A DNA stretch of 12,872 nucleotides from Astrothelium macrocarpum (taxonomy: Eukaryota > Ascomycota > Dothideomycetes > Trypetheliales > Trypetheliaceae). Within the stretch, counting starts at the first letter, position 1; every line of letters starts with the position of its first letter. The position numbers and the translations under genes were made by a program. The stretch covers positions 1 through 12,872 of the forward strand of contig JAGEMR010000276.1 of NCBI GenBank assembly GCA_021030915.1, read 5' to 3'. Under the pieces are notes generated by a model that was not told the DNA's origin, ran no database searches, and worked only from the letters and a program-made list of their open reading frames with translations. Shown here one piece after another: positions 7,900-12,872 of this stretch.

Positions 7900-8591
7900 C
7901 AGAATGTCAGAACTTGAACAGCGAAATTGAAGAATTTTCAGATGTTTTGAGCTACAAACTCCCCTGAACTTTCCGTTCCCCTGAAAATACAAGTATCGAA
8001 AGTCATTCGTGTGAATCCGCGCTTCAATCAGGCTTCGTGTAGAGTCCCAAACCATTTACTGCCTGATTGCTTCGGACCATACAAAGCTTTCTTGAGCTTT
8101 AACACAACAGAACCCGAGCAAGGAATGTATTATCCTGGTGGACGTTGAGCGTGAATTTCACGCTCGAGCGTACTGTTCAGATAGGCTATGTCGAAGTCCA
8201 TTTGATGAACGACACGGCCAGATAAGAACTCTATTTGTAGTAGTAAGTGCAGACTATTATATCGGACCACAGGAGCAGACGTTTTCTCATAATCGATACC
8301 ACGGATTTGGGAGAAACCTTGAGCAACGAGCCGTGCATTGTATCTCGCAATAGAGTCATTAGCGTTTTGGTTTACTGCAAATACCCAGCGCGTGCCAACA
8401 ACATTCTGGATCTGTTTATCTCGGGAAAGTGAAACGACGGACTGGGTGCCGTTGGATATGTGGAATCCGAGTTCCTTCGAAACTGCGTCTTTCGAATAAG
8501 GCCAGTTAGGGGACGATCGAGCTTCCTTGTAGATAAGCGGAATATCTTCTGCCTGGGCGGCATAAGCATAAAGCTCGAGCTCAGAATCCAC
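7900..8591 (-). pseudogene. Ty1/copia retrotransposon reverse transcriptase fragment, broken
   Basis: The minus strand encodes the N-terminal half of a copia reverse transcriptase (RVT_2 type). In order: YAAQAEDIPLIYKEARSSP.W, GFHISNGT, GTRWVFAVNQNA, SIARYNARLVAQGFSQIRG, IDYEKTSAPVVRY, QMDFDIAYLNSTLE and QRPPG. A TAA (8130-8132) then interrupts where the family continues with YIP, looking like a one-codon insertion. After it the same frame goes on: SVVLKLKKALYGPKQSGSKW, then a TGA at 8028-8030, then KRGFTRMTFDTCIF. A further shift of frame is needed for the following GNGKFRG and for SSSDILLL, which sits where the catalytic YVDDILL should be; its two aspartates are not preserved. Gag, protease, integrase, RNase H and LTRs are not seen. 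Copia lost its activity here, but the base composition has stayed normal. It lies tail to tail with the membrane-protein gene, whose stop is only about 20 bases from the approximate fragment end. Confidence 0.88.
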
Positions 8592-8789
8592 CAGAGCAGC
8601 TCATCTTAGTCCGCAGAAGGCTTAGATCCGTCCCCAAACCATCAAGGGCACAAACAAGACAGCGGCGGATCCTTGTTATAGAACCCTCAACGCCAAGACG
8701 TTCGGAAGGATCCTTTCATTCTTCACCATCAGGATATACACAATCGACACTAGTCGATGAAAGATGTACGTAACCTATCACTACTCTCA

Positions 8790-8848
8790 GCAAACGTGGG
8801 ACGTTTAGGTCGGAAGCTAAATCATCTCAAGCGAGCTCGGCCCAACTC
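8790..8848 (+). repeat. Diverged 59-base direct repeat, copy A
   Basis: Aligns without gaps to 9145-9203. Both begin GCAAACGTGG, share AGCGAG and GCCCA further on, and match at roughly 38 of 59 positions by hand count, with mostly transitions among the differences. In the plus frame it reads SKRGTFRSEAKSSQASSAQL, against CKRGIAELGAELSQASLAHL in the other copy, so the resemblance also holds at protein level. Confidence 0.5.
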
Positions 8849-9144
8849 TTACCTCCTTCTTCTCCAGATTATCCCCCATCGACACAGCTCGGAAGAAGTA
8901 TCTGTCAAAGTTCTCAAATTGGAACCCCCTTTTTTTTTTATCTCTAGCAGGTGATATGAGCTGTTTATATACACGAATTTACCCTTGTATCCTGCTAGGA
9001 TCTCGTCCTTCTGATATCGAGAGCATTTATCAGCTGAAGAGTCTGGAAGGATCGAATCTATCGGTAGTTGAGATGCGAACCATTTGTTCTCAATTAGGAA
9101 CAGCTTGTCCTATATTGACAGTATCCAGCCTGTTAATGCTCCTT

Positions 9145-9203
9145 GCAAACGTGGTATAGCTGAATTGGGGGCTGAACTGTCCCAAGCGAGTTTAGCCCAC
9201 CTT
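9145..9203 (+). repeat. Diverged 59-base direct repeat, copy B
   Basis: Partner of 8790-8848, 355 bases downstream. Its plus frame is open from about 9044 to a TGA at 9249-9251 and ends in an acidic stretch (NYVDEDDKVIE). The family is not recognised. It could be a duplicated exon of a dead gene or part of an unknown transposon. Confidence 0.5.
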
Positions 9204-9353
9204 TCGTCTGATTCTAATTACGTGGACGAGGACGATAAGGTGATCGAGTGAGAGTTCTCGTAAGGTGTGGCGAAGTTACTACCCGCAAACGGCATCAGAA
9301 ACCGGGTCAGGACAGAGTGCCAGCTCACGTTCGTCATATTTCGAGTCAATACC

Positions 9354-9376
9354 TTTACCTGAACAGTGAAGGTAAA
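9354..9376. repeat. 7-bp inverted repeat
   Basis: TTTACCT and AGGTAAA flank GAACAGTGA. Small, and without other supporting features. Confidence 0.3.
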
Positions 9377-9428
9377 ATCTCCAAGCACACTAAATTTATA
9401 GCTTTCTTTTTATTCCTCCAGTAACTGT

Positions 9429-9664
9429 TTATAAATGTCTTAAAATCTGCGGCTTCAGCACACACGAGCATTTTATTAGGGTTTTAAGAATGAAACGTCG
9501 ACACGAATTTCTGATTTAATAAAAGCGCTTAATGATAATTGCCGAAAGCTAAATTAATACATTCTAAATTTAGGCGCTGGTTCTCCTGACGTGGTTTTGA
9601 CGGCTTGGGCGAGCAAAAGCAGCGGCAGACAGAGCAGAAACGGGCACCCGATTCCCCAGCACAT
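9429..9664 (-). CDS. Candidate small secreted protein, two exons, hypothetical
   Basis: On the minus strand an ATG at 9664-9662 opens a frame starting MCWGIGCPFLLCLPLLLLAQ, followed by AVKTTSGEPAPKF. This has the shape of a signal peptide: short start, a leucine-rich core of about 12 residues, then a small-residue cleavage region (A.A or AQA). Unspliced it stops after 36 residues (9554). A possible 50-base intron (9560-9511, GT...CAG) would join it to a second exon (9510-9429) adding three cysteines (NSCRR, KCSCV), for 61 residues in all. The splice donor (GTATTA) is weak and no good branch site is seen. Position at the edge of an AT-rich isochore is where fungal effector genes are often found. 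Codon evidence is too short to be decisive, and a chance leucine-rich frame is a real alternative. Confidence 0.22.
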
Positions 9665-9840
9665 AGAGTTATTGGAGTAATCAAGCTCTCCAAGTAATTC
9701 TAATCATGTTATGACATGTTGATCGTGTATAGGGTTTTTGAGCATCTGGGCAAAGTTCAGCGATAGGAGTCTCCACCACGGCGCGCCCGATCCCGCGGCG
9801 CGACCACCTCAAATTTTGGCCACCATCACATTTTGAATAC
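9665..9840. other. Right border of the island
   Basis: Ordinary to GC-rich sequence, with a CATGT/ACATG hairpin near 9706-9719 and a very GC-rich stretch at about 9779-9802 that includes GGCGCGCC. Composition then falls within about 50 bases to nearly pure AT. No gene seen. Confidence 0.5.
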
Positions 9841-10676
9841 GAATTACATTATCAATATGGATCCAATTAAAATAGCGATTATAATAACAGATACGTAAAA
9901 AATTTCTAACTATTTTTAAATAATAAAATTATATAAAATTAATCATTTAATATTATCATGATATTATAGAAATATATAAAAATTCAAAAAAAAAATTCAT
10001 CAAAATAATTTTATAAAATTTTCAATATAATAAAAAATAATATTAATTTAATAAATTAATATATTTATAAATTATGATATTCTATTTATAATATAAATGA
10101 TTTAAAATTTTATTATTGAAATTAATAAAAAAATATAAAAAAGAATTGAATAAATTATTTTATATATTATTATTAGTCATAATTGAAATTAATATTTTTT
10201 ATAATATTTGATTTTATTTATAAAAAAATAAATAATTATATTCAGATTCAGTTATATTTTAATATAATATAAATAATTTAAAAATATTATTTTATTATTA
10301 ATATTTTAATAAATAATTATTAAAATTATATAATATCAAATTAATATTCATAATATTTATAATATGAATAAAAAAGATTTTATTATAAATTAAATCAATA
10401 TCCATTATTATATATTTATTAGAATAATATATAAATAAAATTTTTTCAAAAATATAAATATAAATGGCTTTTATTTATAAATTATTATATTCGTTATAAT
10501 TTTTATAATAAATAATTTATTATTATTTATTTTTATTTATAATATTTAATCCAATATTATATAAAATTTATAATTTTAATATATAAATTATATTATTCAA
10601 AATTTTAATATTATTATTTTTATTTTAGATTAAATAAATAATAAAATTAAATTCGATTAATTTAAAAAAATATTTA
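9841..10676. other. AT-rich stretch without recognisable gene
   Basis: Nearly pure A and T in short runs. I found no transposon motif, tandem array or RNA gene. It ends at the TA preceding the complete pogo-like element. Confidence 0.6.
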
Positions 10677-10750
10677 ACGTATCTGCATAGCGAGCGGAAT
10701 AACATAACGAGCGGAATACCGTTCCGCATTTGTACGAACTTTTCTTTTTA
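10677..10750 (+). repeat. Left terminal inverted repeat of the complete pogo-like element
   Basis: About 74 bases pairing with 12461-12534. By hand alignment there are about four differences, all C/T transitions. It contains two GCGAGCGGAA-type subunits (around 10690 and 10707) and an internal palindrome, GCGGAA-TACCG-TTCCGC. GC content contrasts sharply with both flank and interior. Confidence 0.9.
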
Positions 10751-10775
10751 ACGCGACTTTTCTCTATATATAGAA

Positions 10776-12427
10776 ATGGAAACATCTTCTAAAAAGAATA
10801 AAATGATTATGATTCTCGAAATTTTAAAAAAAAAATAAAAATTTAATATACGAAAGATTATTTAAATTTATAAAATTTTTTATATGATATTAATTATTTG
10901 ATATGATGGTTGATAATCACGATATGATATTTCAATCAATTTAATAAATTTCATTAAAATAAAAAAAAATGATTCTGAATCATATTATAAATTTAATCAA
11001 TCACGATTTTCCATTTAAATAAAATAATATACGAAATATAATTGATTATTTATATAAAATTTAAAATATATTATATATCAGATTTTGATAAATTATAAAT
11101 TTCATATAATAATAATCATTATTTAAAATATGATTTCAATAAAAAATTAATTATCAGAAAATATTAATTAAAAATTCTATAATTATATAAAATTAATTTG
11201 ATTTTATATATAATATAATCAATAAATATGAAATTATCAATATTAATATTTATAATTTTAATAAAATTGATTTTTTGATAAAAATATTATCGTATATAAA
11301 AATTATTATTATTTTAAATCGTAAAAAAAGATTTTATACGAAATAATCTGATAATTAAAAATAAATTTCAATAATTCAGAATATTTATATAAATAATTGG
11401 ACATTATTTTCATATATTATTATAAAAAATAAATATTTTTTTTTTTTAATATATAAATAATGAATTTTTTATTATTTGATGAATCCATTCAAACGTAAAT
11501 AATTAAATAATAAATAAAATTAATTTAAATTGATTATAATATTTTAAAAAATTTATAAAATTTTATATAGCTGATAAATATCAATTTTTAATTTTTAATA
11601 AATATAATAATCATTATTTTTTTGAATTCGATAATTATTATCAAAAAATAAATATTATTATTTTTTATATATTTTTATATTTATCATATATTTTTCAATT
11701 TTTTGATATAAAATATTTTTATTTTTTAAAAATTTCGTATAATAAAAAAATTAAATATTTAATACGATCTTAATTTATATATATTACAAAAAATGACTTC
11801 TTTTTTATTTTTAAAAAAATATTTTTTATTTCAATAAATAAAAAAAATATATAAATAGAATTTCGAATAATTAATTTTATTTTATATGATTTAAAATAAA
11901 TAATTAATTATCTGAATTTTAAATTTAGAATATTTATATCATCAAATTCTTATTCGATAAATATCATATTTATAAATTTAAAAATATTTAAAATTATAAA
12001 AAATATAATACAAAATTTTATAAATTTAAAATCTAAAATCGTAAAATATCAAAATAATTCTTTAATTTAATTATATAATTTAATTGATATATAAATGAAA
12101 AATATTTTAAAATTAATATATGAATTGATATTATTAAAAATAGAAAATAAAAATCTTCATACGATAAATGAAATATTAAATAAATATCAAAAAATCAAAA
12201 AAATTCGATTATACATTGATGAATCATTTAATATTTCAGAAATAAATACATTATAATTATAAAAAGATGTTATTGAAATTAAAGAAAATGATATATGTGA
12301 AAAAAATGGTCATATAAATGGCAAAAATCCGCGCATATGATATTATAATAACTGCAAATAATCTGAATATTATACGCGAATGTGTCAAATAGATTTTTTA
12401 ATCTCTGAAAAAAAGAATAGCGATTAG
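10776..12427 (+). pseudogene. RIP-degraded pogo/Fot1-type transposase
   Basis: A recognisable start ATG (10776) opens METSSKKNKM. The N-terminal DNA-binding region follows in the same frame with stops (IRKII, IYKIFYMIL, YDG, SRYDIS). A frame change precedes the first catalytic block, IYNFNKIDFLI at 11248-11280, where the family has IYNFDETGF. A second change, probably at the run of 12 T at 11436-11447, puts the rest in a third frame: LIFNKYNNHYFFEFD (from 11588; family LI.DGH.SH), then YLSYIFQFFD ending at 11707 (family H.SH.LQPLD). Near the end come a coiled, basic region (ENKNLHTINE, KKIRLYIDES) and a zinc-knuckle remnant (YYNNCK..EYYTRMCQ), then SEKKNSD and TAG at 12425. The first and second catalytic aspartates are AAT (11260-11262, 11597-11599); the third is still GAT (11705-11707). 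In the zinc knuckle one cysteine and the histidine are tyrosine, while the last two cysteines survive. Non-functional. Confidence 0.87.
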
Positions 12428-12460
12428 TTTTCATAATTATAATATAATATTATTATATTG

Positions 12461-12534
12461 ATAAAAAAAAAATTCGTACGAATGCGGAACGGTATTCCGC
12501 TCGTTATGTTGTTCCGCTCGCTATGCAGATACGT
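12461..12534 (-). repeat. Right terminal inverted repeat of the complete pogo-like element
   Basis: Mirror of 10677-10750, including the two TTCCGCTCG units 17 bases apart and the ATACGT end. It keeps C where the left copy has T at two sites (an AACAACA and an ATTCGTAC context) and has T where the left keeps C at two others, so each copy has mutated independently. Confidence 0.9.
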
Positions 12535-12536
12535 TA

Positions 12537-12872
12537 AATAAAAATTATTTAAATCTGATTTTTTAAAAAAATTTTATTTATAAATTATTTTATTAAATAT
12601 ATAATAATATTTTAAAATTTGATTTATAATAAAATTTTTTTTATTCATATTTTATAATTTTTAAATTTATTTAATAAAATATTAATAATATAATAATATT
12701 TTTAAATTATAAATATTATATTAAAATAAAATTGAAATTATTTATAATTATTTTTTTTTTTTATTAAAAATTAAAAAATATAAAAAATATTAATTTTAAT
12801 TCTTTTTTATAATTATATATAAAATAATATATTCAATTTTTTTTAATATTTTTTTTATTAATTTTAATAATA
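12537..12872. other. AT-rich stretch to the window end
   Basis: Almost only A and T with homopolymer runs. No gene, repeat structure or transposon motif could be read. Confidence 0.6.

Larger units (their letters stand above)
8592..9428. other. Island stretch without recognisable gene
   Basis: The part next to the copia fragment (about 8592-8760) could be its upstream linker on the minus strand, but no conserved motif is readable. On the plus strand, short frames (8757-8954, 8956-9159) are broken by stops and a T run near 8929-8939. The stretch contains two diverged copies of a 59-base unit (8790-8848 and 9145-9203) and a small inverted repeat (9354-9376). It is probably decayed gene or transposon sequence. 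Confidence 0.5.
10677..12534 (+). mobile_element. Complete but inactivated pogo/Fot1-like DNA transposon, 1858 bases
   Basis: Bounded by long GC-rich terminal inverted repeats that start ACGTATCTGCATAGCG at the left and mirror it at the right, with TA immediately outside both ends (10675-10676 and 12535-12536), the usual target of Tc1/mariner/pogo elements. The interior carries a transposase relic on the plus strand. Length and layout match the fungal Fot1/pogo class. The boundary could shift by a few bases, because the flanking TTTA is also mirrored. Confidence 0.9.

Noticed and set aside
7699..8055. 118-codon minus-strand frame as a separate gene
   Set aside because: Its upstream part overlaps the copia reverse transcriptase in a shifted frame, and the rest is antisense to the last exon of the membrane-protein gene.
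8138..8432. Plus-strand frames of 61-71 codons
   Set aside because: Shadows of the copia reverse transcriptase on the other strand.

Overview
The window looks like nuclear DNA of a filamentous ascomycete (Pezizomycotina) with a two-speed, AT-isochore genome. Two extremely AT-rich blocks (about 1-4620 and 9840-12872) flank a roughly 5.2 kb island of ordinary base composition. The AT blocks contain transposon relics whose codons have drifted by C-to-T / G-to-A changes, the footprint expected of repeat-induced point mutation (RIP). The island carries a gene with five short introns (48-59 bases) with fungal-type splice sites.

Left AT block. Positions 1-1755 are the 3'-to-5' remains of a pogo/Fot1-like Tc1/mariner-superfamily element whose far end lies outside the window. 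Its GC-rich terminal repeat sits at about 1690-1755, and a transposase relic on the minus strand can be followed in one frame down to position 1. Further right, about 3180-3590 (minus), is a probable Ty3/gypsy integrase relic, less certain. A patch of about 150 bases at 2545-2700 has escaped the AT drift.

Island. The one convincing intact gene is at 6544-7881 (+): a seven-helix fungal integral membrane protein of the rhodopsin-like (PTH11-related) class, 359 residues after splicing. Tail to tail with it lies a broken Ty1/copia reverse transcriptase (about 8591-7900, minus). The 1.9 kb upstream of the membrane gene and the 1.2 kb after the copia fragment have no certain gene. They hold hairpins, a diverged 59-base duplication, a 49-codon ORF and a two-exon candidate for a small secreted protein at the island's right edge.

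Right AT block. A complete pogo-like element with both terminal repeats and TA target duplications occupies 10677-12534. Its transposase relic is on the plus strand. In both pogo relics the catalytic aspartates have been changed to asparagine (two of three here, three of three in the left copy).

There is no operon-like cooperation between genes: the picture is one surviving membrane-protein gene on a gene-poor island between inactivated transposons. I found no clear evidence of a new multi-gene system. The most useful leads are the unmutated structured transposon ends, the possible secreted protein and the unexplained duplication.
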